Under the pieces are notes generated by a model that made no database searches, had not been told where the DNA came from, and worked only from the letters and a program-made list of their open reading frames with translations. Positions 7,774 through 15,771 of a stretch of 33,501 bases of DNA are shown in pieces. Origin of the DNA: an uncultured Pelagibacteraceae bacterium (lineage in GTDB: Bacteria; Pseudomonadota; Alphaproteobacteria; Pelagibacterales; Pelagibacteraceae); the NCBI GenBank assembly GCA_902519255.1, contig CABYIV010000007.1, positions 1-33,501 on the forward strand, read 5' to 3'. Position 1 is the stretch's first letter, and each line of letters opens with the position of its first letter. A program made the translations under genes and the position numbers.

Positions 7774-8388
7774 CTAGTATTGTTGGGTAAATGCAATAAT
7801 TATTGCAATAAAAATAATTACACAAGCTGAAATTGTATTGATAATTTTAGGATTGGCTTTTATCCAAATAATTAACTTATTAGCTAAGACTGCATATCCA
7901 ACTAAAGATAAAAAATCTAAAATCACATAAGTAGTAATTAAAATAATAAACTGAATAATATAATTAGAATTAAAATCAATAAATTGCGGAAATATGAACG
8001 GAAAAAACATCCATGCTTTAGGACTTGTTCCTGCAACTAGAAAACCATCTTTATAAAATGAAAAAAAACTTTTATCTGAAATGTCTTTTGTATTTATATC
8101 TTTGGGTCTTGATTTATAAATATCATATGCAAGATATGTTAAATAAGCGATACCTAGCCATTTTAAAGTATTTAATATTGTTGGATTGTCAGACAAAAAA
8201 GATCCAATAACAAATATTACAAGTGTTGCCTGAATAATGTTCGCAGTTACATCTCCTAATGCAGTCCAAACACATTTTTTAATACCATAATTCATAGAAT
8301 AAGAGATAATTACAATTCTAGGTGTGCCTGGGGTTATAAACATAAAAATAATAATCTGTAAAAAAAGGATAAAATCTAAGGGAAGCAT
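7774..8388 (-). CDS. LysE/RhtB-family amino acid exporter
   Basis: A 204-residue membrane protein with about six helices, the usual LysE/RhtB length. The family block FMFITPGTPRIVIISYSMNYG near the N-terminus is a variant of the common TPGP motif. GIKKCVWTALGDVTANIIQ and WLGIAYLTYLAYDIY follow, then the later conserved SPKAWMFFPFIFPQF. These proteins export amino acids such as lysine, arginine, threonine or homoserine, or related metabolites. It lies 88 bases upstream of livJ on the same strand, so exporter and importer may be linked. A notable inverted repeat lies directly upstream. The substrate is unknown. Confidence 0.88.
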   Translation of the reverse strand: MLPLDFILFLQIIIFMFITPGTPRIVIISYSMNYGIKKCVWTALGDVTANIIQATLVIFVIGSFLSDNPTILNTLKWLGIAYLTYLAYDIYKSRPKDINTKDISDKSFFSFYKDGFLVAGTSPKAWMFFPFIFPQFIDFNSNYIIQFIILITTYVILDFLSLVGYAVLANKLIIWIKANPKIINTISACVIIFIAIIIAFTQQY

Positions 8389-8508
8389 TTTAAGGATAGT
8401 CCTAAAAAACCGGGAGCTAAAGATGGCTAGATAGGACTATCTAAAAGTGATAATATCATAGCCTTAAGTATTTGCATTAAAATATTTTTAATAATTTGTT
8501 GAATTTTG
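8389..8508. promoter_or_regulatory. Divergent control region with paired GATAGTCCTA elements
   Basis: This 120-base gap separates the exporter gene (minus) from the DUF2805 gene (plus). GATAGTCCTA at 8395-8404 and its perfect reverse complement TAGGACTATC at 8432-8441 form an inverted repeat. On the minus strand, TAGATA-GTCC-TATCTA can also fold as a local hairpin that excludes the long stem. The promoter-proximal arm lies 6 bases before the exporter ATG and includes an AGGA that could serve as ribosome site. It may be a two-site operator or an RNA switch. Confidence 0.45.
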
Positions 8509-8805
8509 ATGAAAAAAAGTCACAGACCTACTACCAGAGTTAAGAATCCAGAGCCTCCTTTGGAGAGTCCAGATTGGGTCATATGGGCGGCTTGGGCAGA
8601 TCGGATTACTTTTGAAGAAATTGAAAAAAAAACTGGAAAGACTGAAAGTGATGTTATTAAAATTATGAGAAGATCTTTAAAACCCTCTTCTTTTAGATTG
8701 TGGAGAAAAAGAGCAAGTTCGCAAAGTATTAAACACCGGAAAAAATTTGAATATTCAAGAAAATTAATCAAATCAAAGTTAAATAAAAACGACTATCTAC
8801 TATAG
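8509..8805 (+). CDS. TIGR03643/DUF2805 family protein
   Basis: A small basic protein of 98 residues. An in-frame TTG directly precedes the ATG at 8509, and the ATG is chosen. The middle holds the family pattern: IWAAWADRITFEEIEKKTG, then ESDVIKIMRRSLKPSSFRLWRKR. This is a predicted helix-turn-helix-like fold in which R-LKPSSFRLWRKR is nearly invariant. The C-terminal tail is lysine-rich. The family is widespread in marine bacteria and has no established function. Its charge and fold suggest nucleic-acid binding. It is followed 31 bases later by a glutaredoxin gene. Confidence 0.85.
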   Translation: MKKSHRPTTRVKNPEPPLESPDWVIWAAWADRITFEEIEKKTGKTESDVIKIMRRSLKPSSFRLWRKRASSQSIKHRKKFEYSRKLIKSKLNKNDYLL

Positions 8806-8836
8806 TAATTTATAAAACTAAGATTATATATAAGAT

Positions 8837-9091
8837 ATGAAAAATATTATCGTCTATTCTGGTCCAATGTGTGGTTATTGTGATGCTGCAAAGCGCTTGC
8901 TAACAAGAAATAATTTAAGTTATACCGAAATAGATGTATCACTGAAAGATGGTTTAAGAGAAGAAATGACAAAAAAAGCAAATGGTAAAAGAACCATACC
9001 TCAAATATTTTTTGATGACTATCATGTGGGTGGGTATCAAGAGTTAAGAGAACTTGAAAAAGCAGGTAATTTAATTTCTAGTTTAAAATAA
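8837..9091 (+). CDS. grxC: Glutaredoxin (GrxC type) with CGYC active site
   Basis: An 84-residue thioredoxin-fold protein of typical GrxC length. The redox site reads MCGYCDAAKRLL at residues 11-22, the cis-proline strand TIPQIFF lies near 54-60, and the glutathione-binding GGYQEL near 65-70. It would use glutathione to reduce protein disulfides or mixed disulfides in the cytosol. The active site is CGYC rather than the classic CPYC, which could change redox potential. The gene ends three bases from the convergent secreted-protein gene. Confidence 0.9.
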   Translation: MKNIIVYSGPMCGYCDAAKRLLTRNNLSYTEIDVSLKDGLREEMTKKANGKRTIPQIFFDDYHVGGYQELRELEKAGNLISSLK

Positions 9092-9094
9092 ATT

Positions 9095-9955
9095 TTATTT
9101 TATCGTAATAGTTACAATAGGTTCCTCAGGATAGAATGAACAATGTGAATCTGATTGTCCAGCACAATTACTACCATTATCGCAAACTTCTTGTACACCA
9201 AGTGCATTTCTTGTACCAAAAGAAATATCGATTGTTGGTGGAGTTAATGTGACAGTATAAGGTTTGGCTAATGCATAAACAAATTGAATATCATCAGTTG
9301 TAACAGAGGACCTCATTGTTGTCATTGCTATAGCAGAGGTTAAATCCGAAGCAACATTTGCATAATTCCAACTCCAATTATCTTTCTTAGCACAATTAGC
9401 TGTTTCACATTGAGTATATGTATTTCCAGCCTCACCAGCCTGTTTACCATCTGTTATATATAAATTCATTTCTGCTTTTGTTCCACCTTCAGCTATTGCT
9501 ACTTTATGGGTATACTTGTCTGTTGCCTCATCATTTTCGTATTGTGCATCAGTGGTTGCTACAGTAATACAATTATCTGTATCATCAGTTCCACCTGTAT
9601 CAAGAGCGCTTTCAGATCTAATTATAAATTTTCTATCAACTGTGACTCTCATATGAGTATAAGTCTCTCCCAAAGGTAAAAGTGCAGGATCTCCATAATT
9701 AGCAGCAGCAGAACCAGCTGTTACAGAAGCAATGTCTACTTCTTTGTCTCCTGAACCAATAGTTACCGCGTTTTGACATGCAGCAGCAGTTCCAACATCA
9801 TCAAAGTCAACAACTGTATAACCAGTACAAAGTTCAACTTTTCTCATAATCACTTTATAAACATCGGCATTTCCAGTTGCTGTGGCAGCAATTGCTAGTT
9901 TATTAGATAATACAAATATAAACAGAAATATTGTTAATTTAAAAAATTTTTTCAT
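9095..9955 (-). CDS. Secreted cysteine-rich protein coupled to inverse autotransporter barrel
   Basis: The 286-residue product has a signal peptide (about residues 1-23, ending AIAA). The mature part is acidic, rich in threonine, alanine and glycine, and probably beta-strand-rich. It has eight cysteines (43, 60, 129, 183, 188, 258, 264, 272), suggesting disulfides and an extracytoplasmic place. I do not recognise a domain. Its ATG shares the A of the upstream barrel gene's TAA stop (TAATG), so the two are almost certainly translated together. One idea is that it is a partner or cargo of the barrel at the cell surface. That is inference only. Confidence 0.8.
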   Translation of the reverse strand: MKKFFKLTIFLFIFVLSNKLAIAATATGNADVYKVIMRKVELCTGYTVVDFDDVGTAAACQNAVTIGSGDKEVDIASVTAGSAAANYGDPALLPLGETYTHMRVTVDRKFIIRSESALDTGGTDDTDNCITVATTDAQYENDEATDKYTHKVAIAEGGTKAEMNLYITDGKQAGEAGNTYTQCETANCAKKDNWSWNYANVASDLTSAIAMTTMRSSVTTDDIQFVYALAKPYTVTLTPPTIDISFGTRNALGVQEVCDNGSNCAGQSDSHCSFYPEEPIVTITIK

Positions 9956-10782
9956 TAATCAGTCCTTGATATGGTTGCATTACCATCAAACTCAACCATA
10001 ATTTTATTATTTCTTTTTACCTTTGTCAGTAGTTCTCCAGTCATATCTTTATTCTCCCTCCACATATCTGAACTTATTCCATCTCCTAATGTTGGTCCAT
10101 CTTTTGGAGGATAAACAAACATTAATTTTACATAGTACTCGTCATCTAGCCCAGCTCTATCTTTATCATCATAAGCTAATTCTAACTGCAATGTTGATGA
10201 TAAAGAAAATTCAGATCCAATTATTAATCCTTCAATATCGTTTCTGTTTACGCCATCCCATGAATATGTATTCAAGAATATGTCTGCCCAATGTAAATAA
10301 GGAATCTGAGAAGCTAATCGTAAATCATATCCATCTAAAACTTTTTCTCCATCAGCATCATCTAATCCAAAATAATTATTATATGCAAATTCTAATACAG
10401 CGTTTCTCATTTCCAGACCAATACTTGATCTAGCATTTCCTTCATTATCATAATCTAAAAATAAATTTAATCCCGTAAGTGTAAATTTATCATCACTAAG
10501 ATATCTTTTTCCTAAACCAAAATTTGCAGTAATTCTCTCATCGTTATTTTTCTCAGTATTGAATAAAGACATTTGGGTAAAATAATTACTATTTTCATTT
10601 CTATCTATTTCTCTAACTAACAAGATGCTGTAATCTGGAGAATGATTTTCTCTTAGATCAATACTTACTTCTGTATCTCCCTCTCCCGGAATTAAGTTTG
10701 AAATATACTCAGATACTGAATTTGAAAAAGCATAAGTAGTTAGAATTATATAACTTAAAAGTAAAAGTATTAATTTTTTCAC
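9955..10782 (-). CDS. Inverse autotransporter beta-domain protein without passenger
   Basis: The 275-residue product has a signal peptide (about 1-20) and then matches the intimin/invasin-type inverse autotransporter barrel. QMSLFNTEKN at 70-79, NFGLGKRYL at 87-95, NLFLDYD at 106-112, GLEMRNAVLEFAYNNYFG at 122-139, GYDLRLASQIPYL at 151-163 and VKRNNKI at 255-261 correspond in order to barrel strands and the post-barrel linker helix of that family. The LysM domain and the immunoglobulin-like passengers found in invasins are missing. The protein stops shortly after the segment where a passenger would begin. It should insert in the outer membrane through the Bam machinery. Confidence 0.8.
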   Translation of the reverse strand: MKKLILLLLSYIILTTYAFSNSVSEYISNLIPGEGDTEVSIDLRENHSPDYSILLVREIDRNENSNYFTQMSLFNTEKNNDERITANFGLGKRYLSDDKFTLTGLNLFLDYDNEGNARSSIGLEMRNAVLEFAYNNYFGLDDADGEKVLDGYDLRLASQIPYLHWADIFLNTYSWDGVNRNDIEGLIIGSEFSLSSTLQLELAYDDKDRAGLDDEYYVKLMFVYPPKDGPTLGDGISSDMWRENKDMTGELLTKVKRNNKIMVEFDGNATISRTD

Positions 10783-10785
10783 AAT

Positions 10786-10806
10786 AAAATCATTATATAT
10801 GATTTT
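10786..10806 (-). other. AT-rich hairpin upstream of the barrel gene
   Basis: AAAATCAT and ATGATTTT form an 8-bp stem with a five-base loop, four bases before the barrel gene ATG and within the 46-base gap after msrB. No T-tract typical of a terminator follows on the minus strand. It could shield the translation start, or be chance in this AT-rich gap. Confidence 0.3.
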
Positions 10807-10828
10807 AAATTTTATAAACTTTTTTTTT

Positions 10829-11197
10829 TTAGTTTTTTGGCTTAAATACTAAACAAACACCGTTGTTACAGTACCTTATGCCGGTAGGTTGTGGACCATC
10901 ATTAAATATGTGTCCATGATGTCCCCCACATTTTTTACAATGATACTCTGTCCTAGCATAACCAATATGGTGATCTGTTTTAGTCTCAAAAACCTCTGGA
11001 AGAGATTTGTAAAAAGAAGGCCATCCAGATCCACTTTCATATTTTGTTGATGATTTAAATAATTCAATATCACAGTTAGCGCAGTGATATGAACCCTCTC
11101 TTTTTTCGTTGTTTAATTCGCTTGAACCAGGAGGTTCGGTTGCTTCATTGAATAAAATATTTTCTTGTTCTGGGGTTAAATTTGAATTTTTTTTCAT
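10829..11197 (-). CDS. msrB: Peptide-methionine (R)-S-oxide reductase MsrB
   Basis: A 122-residue protein covering the full MsrB fold. Two CxxC pairs (HCANC and HCKKC) bind zinc, SGSGWPSFY lies near residue 55, and GHIFNDGP and RYCNNGVCL carry the catalytic cysteine of the RYC motif. A second cysteine three residues after the NN may act in resolution. MsrB repairs oxidised methionine in proteins. No signal peptide is visible, so it acts in the cytosol. Its ATG overlaps the deacetylase stop (TAATG), showing co-transcription. Confidence 0.93.
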   Translation of the reverse strand: MKKNSNLTPEQENILFNEATEPPGSSELNNEKREGSYHCANCDIELFKSSTKYESGSGWPSFYKSLPEVFETKTDHHIGYARTEYHCKKCGGHHGHIFNDGPQPTGIRYCNNGVCLVFKPKN

Positions 11198-12090
11198 TAT
11201 AAAAATTTAGCACATGTTTTATGTAAAATAGAATGTAATTCTACTAGTTTATTAAAATCTTTGTTGTATCCACCTCCTAATACTCCACATATAGGAATTT
11301 TATTTGAGAAGAAATTATCAATAACTAATTCATCTCTTTGAAATATACCATTATCAGAAATTTTTAGTTTACCCAACCTGTCATTATAGTGAATATCAAC
11401 CCCAGCAATATAGAAAACAAAATCAAACTCTTCTTGGTTCAAATATTTTAGATTATTTTTTAAAATATCAATATATTCTTTATCTTCTAAATTTTCCTTT
11501 AATTCAATATCAAGATCACTTACTGATTTTTTTGCTGGATAATTAACTTTCGAATGCATGCTGAATGTAAAGACTTGATTGTCATTTTTAAATATTTCAG
11601 AATTGCCATTACCCTGGTGAACATCTAAATCAATAATTAAAATTCTATTTGCTAAACCTCTTGTAGTTAAATATTTAGCTGCTACTGCAACATCATTAAA
11701 AACACAAAATCCAGCTCCTTCATTAGATGTTGCATGATGACTGCCTCCTGCGGTGTTGCATGCTATTCCATAATTTAGTGCTAACTTTGTAGCAAGCACA
11801 GTTCCTCCGGTTGCAATAAAAGATCTTCTAACTATGCTGTCAACTAAAGGAAAGCCAATTTTTCTAATCTCATTTTTATCTAAAGTTTTATTTTTTATTT
11901 TATTTATATAGTCTTCTGTATGTGCCTCTTTTAAAGTTTCTACTGAGCATGGCTCTGGAACATAGAAATTTTTAACTATTTTATTTTTAATCAAAGCTTT
12001 AGCTAATTCTCCAAATTTTTTTATTGGAAACTTATTGTCATCATTTAATTGAGCTTCATAATCTTTATGATTGACGACAGGTAATTCCAT
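11197..12090 (-). CDS. Histone deacetylase-family (class IV-like) hydrolase
   Basis: A 297-residue zinc hydrolase of the HDAC/AcuC/acetylpolyamine amidohydrolase superfamily. The twin histidines are in GGSHHA (H118, H119). The zinc site is DLDVHQGNG (D156, H158) plus D237 in YNDRLG, and the catalytic tyrosine is in GGGY (Y275). The pattern FSMHSKVNYPAKKS, followed by an LxxGxxD-like region, is closest to class IV (HDAC11-like) bacterial proteins. It would remove acetyl or acyl groups from lysine, polyamines or similar amines. It lies 16 bases after aceE, so it may be made with the acetyl-CoA producing enzyme. The substrate is not known. Confidence 0.85.
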   Translation of the reverse strand: MELPVVNHKDYEAQLNDDNKFPIKKFGELAKALIKNKIVKNFYVPEPCSVETLKEAHTEDYINKIKNKTLDKNEIRKIGFPLVDSIVRRSFIATGGTVLATKLALNYGIACNTAGGSHHATSNEGAGFCVFNDVAVAAKYLTTRGLANRILIIDLDVHQGNGNSEIFKNDNQVFTFSMHSKVNYPAKKSVSDLDIELKENLEDKEYIDILKNNLKYLNQEEFDFVFYIAGVDIHYNDRLGKLKISDNGIFQRDELVIDNFFSNKIPICGVLGGGYNKDFNKLVELHSILHKTCAKFL

Positions 12091-12106
12091 AAAAAATTAG
12101 TAGGGA

Positions 12107-14764
12107 CTATATTTCCCAAGGATTATTCTTGTTATTGTTGAGATTATATTTACTAATCGCTTTTTCTAGTGTTTGTAATGGGACTTTCTCGTCTTCGTAG
12201 AGTGTATACAAAGAACTCACGACTATATGTTTGCTATCTACTTCAAAAAAATCTCTTAAATTTTTTCGCGTATCACTTCTTCCAAATCCATCTGTGCCCA
12301 TCGCTAAAAACTTATTTTTTATGTGGCTAGAGATTAATTGTGAATATGCTCTTACATAATCTGAAGTAGCAATTATAGGGTCGTCATTAGAAATTAGTTG
12401 CTGCAAATAATTTTGTTTTTTATTTGCAGGAGACAATGTGTTTTGTCTTAAAACTGATTTAGCATTTTTTTCTAACTCTGAATAACTTGTTATGCTGTAT
12501 AATCTTGAACCAATTCCATATTCATCTTTAAGTATTTTAGAAGCTTCAATACATTCCCTAAAAATTGGTCCAGATCCTAATAAATTTATGTTTATTTTTT
12601 CATTTGATTGATCTTTGAAAAGGTAGCCACCTTTTATTATTCCATTTTTATTTTTCATATCAATTTTAGGATGTGAGTATTTTTCGTTATTTACAGTAAT
12701 GTAATAAAATTCATCTTTACATTCTGTCATCATTCTTTTCATTCCTTCATCAAATATAACAGCTAGCTCGTTTGCAAAACACGGATCGTAAGATTTTAAA
12801 TTAGGAAATGTCGAGGCGATTATATGACTTTGACCATCCTGGTGTTGCAATCCCTCTCCAGCTAAAGTAGTTCGCCCAGCTGTAGCGCCTATTAAAAATC
12901 CTCTTGGCATTTGATCGGCTGCAGCCCAAATTAAATCTCCAATTCTTTGAAATCCAAACATAGAATAAAAAATATAAAAAGGCATCATTGGAAAATTATG
13001 ATTGCTGTAAGAGGTTGCTGCTGCAAGCCATGAAGAAATAGCTCCGGCTTCATTAATTCCTTCCTCTAATAATTGTCCTGTTTTTGACTCTTGATATTTC
13101 AAAATGGAAGTCGCATCCTCTGGTTCATACAACTGACCTTCTGGTGAATATATTCCAATTTGTGAAAATAAATTAGCCATTCCAAAAGTCCTAGCTTCAT
13201 CAGCAACTATTGGAACTACTCTTTTTCCAAACTCTTTATCTCTCATTATGTTTCCTAAAGACCTTACCAGTCCAGTCGTTGTTGAATATTCTCTGTCACT
13301 TTCTTCGAATAAAAAGTTTGAATGTTTTTCGATTTTTGGAGTAACTAATTCAACTTCTTTAAAGCTTCTTTTGGGTAAAGATCCTCCTAAAGCTTCCCTT
13401 CTTTTTTTTAAATATTTTATCTCCTCAGAATTTTCATCGGGTTTATAAAACTCCATATTTTCTAATTTATTATCTGGAATATCTAATTGAAAACGATCTC
13501 TAAACTCTTTTAATGCATCAAGATTTAATTCTTTTTGCTGGTGGTTAGTCATTTTTGACTCGCCAGCTTTACCCATTCCATACCCTTTTTTTGTTTTAGC
13601 TAAAATAACTGTAGGCTTACCTTTAGTTTTAACAGCAGCATTAAAGGCAGCATAAAGTTTTTTAAAATCATGGCCTCCCCTTTTTAGTTTATCAATTTCA
13701 TCTTTACTGAGTGAAGAAACTAATTTTAAAACTTCTGGATCCTCTGCAAAAAAGTTTTTAAGGTTATATTCTCCATCTCTTGCGCCTAATGTTTGGTATT
13801 TTCCATCTACTGTTTTAGCAAAACGCTTTAACAACAAATGATCTTTATCTTGTTGAAAAATTTTATCCCATTCAGATCCCCATAGAACTTTAATTACATT
13901 CCATCCATTAGCTTTAAAGATTGTCTCCAGTTCTTGAATTATTTGTCCATTACCTCTTACAGGTCCATCTAATCTTTGGAGATTACAATTTATAATAAAA
14001 GTTAAATTATCTAATTTTTCCCTTGAAGCGATAGACAACCCAGCTAAACTTTCAGGTTCATCCATTTCACCATCTCCAAATAAACCCCATACTCTTTTAT
14101 TAGTTTTTAATAATTTTCTATTTTCTAAATATTTAATGAAACGAGCTTGGTAAATTGCATTAACTAAACCTATTCCCATGGACGATGTGGTAAATGTCCA
14201 GTAATCTCTCATTAAGTATGGATGGCAGTATGAAGACAGTCCTTGTTCGTTTAATTCTTGTCTATAATGTTCCAAATGATTTTTAGTTAATCTGCCCTCT
14301 AAAAAAGATCTTGCATATATCCCAGTTGTACACTGCGATTGATAAAAAATTAAATCTGCTTCATCACCACCTTTAAAAAAATGATTAAATCCCGTTTCAA
14401 ATACCTCAGCAAAAGATGCATAACTTGCTATATGTCCTCCTAGCCCACCATAATTTTTATTTGCTTTCATAACCATAGTTAAAGCATTCCATCTTAAAAT
14501 TGCTGTAATTTTTTCTTCGATTTCTAAATCTCCAGGATAAATTCCTTGGTCATATTGAGATATTGTATTTCTGTATGGTGAATATGGAACTGGAGAATAT
14601 AATACTCTTAAATCTTTTGCTCTTTTCTCAAGTTTTTCTAAAATTAGTTTGGCACCCTCTCTACCATGATTTTCAACAACTGCATCAAGAGAGTCTAACC
14701 AATCAGTCAATTCTTGATTATCTAATTTTTGGTTTTGATTAGCTTTAAATTCTTTGCTCATCAT
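12107..14764 (-). CDS. aceE: Pyruvate dehydrogenase E1 component, homodimeric (AceE)
   Basis: The 885-residue protein aligns end to end with E. coli AceE (887 residues). The thiamine diphosphate site is GDGEMDEPES near residue 230, with the downstream NCNLQRLDGPV. Further matches are IADEARTFGM near 530, QEGINE-like EEGINEAG, MFGFQRIGDL, ARGFLIG-like PRGFLIG, and the C-terminal LGTDGFGRSD. It decarboxylates pyruvate and passes acetyl to lipoyl-E2 to make acetyl-CoA. An in-frame upstream ATG at 14779 would add MCIII. The ATGATG pair at 14764/14761 better matches the family start (MSKEF). The E2 and E3 genes are not in the window. Confidence 0.95.
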   Translation of the reverse strand: MMSKEFKANQNQKLDNQELTDWLDSLDAVVENHGREGAKLILEKLEKRAKDLRVLYSPVPYSPYRNTISQYDQGIYPGDLEIEEKITAILRWNALTMVMKANKNYGGLGGHIASYASFAEVFETGFNHFFKGGDEADLIFYQSQCTTGIYARSFLEGRLTKNHLEHYRQELNEQGLSSYCHPYLMRDYWTFTTSSMGIGLVNAIYQARFIKYLENRKLLKTNKRVWGLFGDGEMDEPESLAGLSIASREKLDNLTFIINCNLQRLDGPVRGNGQIIQELETIFKANGWNVIKVLWGSEWDKIFQQDKDHLLLKRFAKTVDGKYQTLGARDGEYNLKNFFAEDPEVLKLVSSLSKDEIDKLKRGGHDFKKLYAAFNAAVKTKGKPTVILAKTKKGYGMGKAGESKMTNHQQKELNLDALKEFRDRFQLDIPDNKLENMEFYKPDENSEEIKYLKKRREALGGSLPKRSFKEVELVTPKIEKHSNFLFEESDREYSTTTGLVRSLGNIMRDKEFGKRVVPIVADEARTFGMANLFSQIGIYSPEGQLYEPEDATSILKYQESKTGQLLEEGINEAGAISSWLAAATSYSNHNFPMMPFYIFYSMFGFQRIGDLIWAAADQMPRGFLIGATAGRTTLAGEGLQHQDGQSHIIASTFPNLKSYDPCFANELAVIFDEGMKRMMTECKDEFYYITVNNEKYSHPKIDMKNKNGIIKGGYLFKDQSNEKININLLGSGPIFRECIEASKILKDEYGIGSRLYSITSYSELEKNAKSVLRQNTLSPANKKQNYLQQLISNDDPIIATSDYVRAYSQLISSHIKNKFLAMGTDGFGRSDTRKNLRDFFEVDSKHIVVSSLYTLYEDEKVPLQTLEKAISKYNLNNNKNNPWEI

Positions 14765-14820
14765 AATAATTATACACAAAAAATTTAAATTTTTATCTGT
14801 AAAAATTGTCTTAATTTAAT

Positions 14821-15771
14821 TTATTCAATTACTCTTTTCGGTTTACCAGATATAAAACTATCAAGATTCTCCATCATTTGAGAATAGAATGTTGCATAAT
14901 TTTCAGCGGTAACATATCCAATATGAGGCAGTAGAAGAGCATTTTGTACAAATCTAATTTTGTGACTTTCCGGTAAAGGTTCTTTTTCATAAACATCCAA
15001 ACCTGCTCCAGCTATAATATTTGTTGATAATGCTATAATGAGATCATCTTCATTAACTATTTCGCCTCTTGAAGTATTTATTAAATAGGAAGTTTTTTTC
15101 ATTTTCTCAAATTCTTTAATAGTAATACAATTTCTATACCTATCTCCTCCTTGAACATGAATAGATAAAAAGTCAGAATTTTGAATTAAATCATCCTTGC
15201 TACAAGGTAAAACATCAAGCTCTTTGCATTTGTCTAAATTTAAATTTTCACTCCAAGCTATAATTTGCATACCAAAAGCCTTACCAATTTTAGCAACTTG
15301 AGATCCAACTCTTCCTAGTCCTAATAAGCCTAGAATTTTACCTTTTAATTCTACGCCAATGGTTGATTGCCAATATCCTTGATACATATTATCTATTTCG
15401 GTTTTAAAATTTCTAGCAAGTCCTAAAATTAATGCCCAAGTTAACTCTGGTGTTGGATTGCTATTGATTTCAGTACCAGTGACCACAACCTTATTTTTTT
15501 TAGCTGCTTCTAAATTTATTGATTTATTTCTCATACCACTTGTAACAATTAATTTTAATTTCTTTAATCGTTCTATAAGATTTTTAGTTATTTTTGTTCT
15601 CTCTCTCATTATGAAAAGGACTTCAAATTCTTTTAATTTTTCAATTGCATCATCTTCATTTTCAAATGGATCATTAAATACCTGAAATTCATATTTTGAA
15701 GATAATTTTTTAAGATCAATAAAATCTTTTGAAATATTTTGATAATCGTCGAGTATAGCTACTTTAAGCAT
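14821..15771 (-). CDS. D-2-hydroxyacid dehydrogenase (SerA/LdhA superfamily)
   Basis: A 316-residue NAD-dependent dehydrogenase. The Rossmann loop is GLLGLGRVGSQVAK near 145, the catalytic arginine is in TSRGEIVNE, the glutamate in GLDVYEKEPL, and the histidine in LLPHIGYVT. TSGMRNKSI near residue 80 is typical of the relatives annotated as D-2-hydroxyacid or phosphoglycerate dehydrogenase-like. The start is set at the ATG at 15771 (MLKVAILDDY), because the longer frame to 15849 adds a hydrophobic tail lying wholly inside the upstream permease gene. It overlaps that gene by eight bases. The substrate is uncertain, and it lacks the ACT domain of true SerA. Confidence 0.88.
   Translation of the reverse strand: MLKVAILDDYQNISKDFIDLKKLSSKYEFQVFNDPFENEDDAIEKLKEFEVLFIMRERTKITKNLIERLKKLKLIVTSGMRNKSINLEAAKKNKVVVTGTEINSNPTPELTWALILGLARNFKTEIDNMYQGYWQSTIGVELKGKILGLLGLGRVGSQVAKIGKAFGMQIIAWSENLNLDKCKELDVLPCSKDDLIQNSDFLSIHVQGGDRYRNCITIKEFEKMKKTSYLINTSRGEIVNEDDLIIALSTNIIAGAGLDVYEKEPLPESHKIRFVQNALLLPHIGYVTAENYATFYSQMMENLDSFISGKPKRVIE

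Noticed and set aside
8411..8427. AGCTAAA string near GATGG, reminiscent of the 3' part of SAM-II-type riboswitches
   Set aside because: The conserved helix and pseudoknot partners are not found, and the distance to the plus-strand gene is about 90 bases, unlike that class.
8520..8771. 83-codon minus-strand frame opposite the DUF2805 gene
   Set aside because: The plus-strand frame has clear family motifs. The reverse frame has none.
9075..9110. Palindrome of A and T runs between grxC and the secreted-protein gene as a two-way terminator
   Set aside because: Only A-T pairs and imperfect. Too weak to call.
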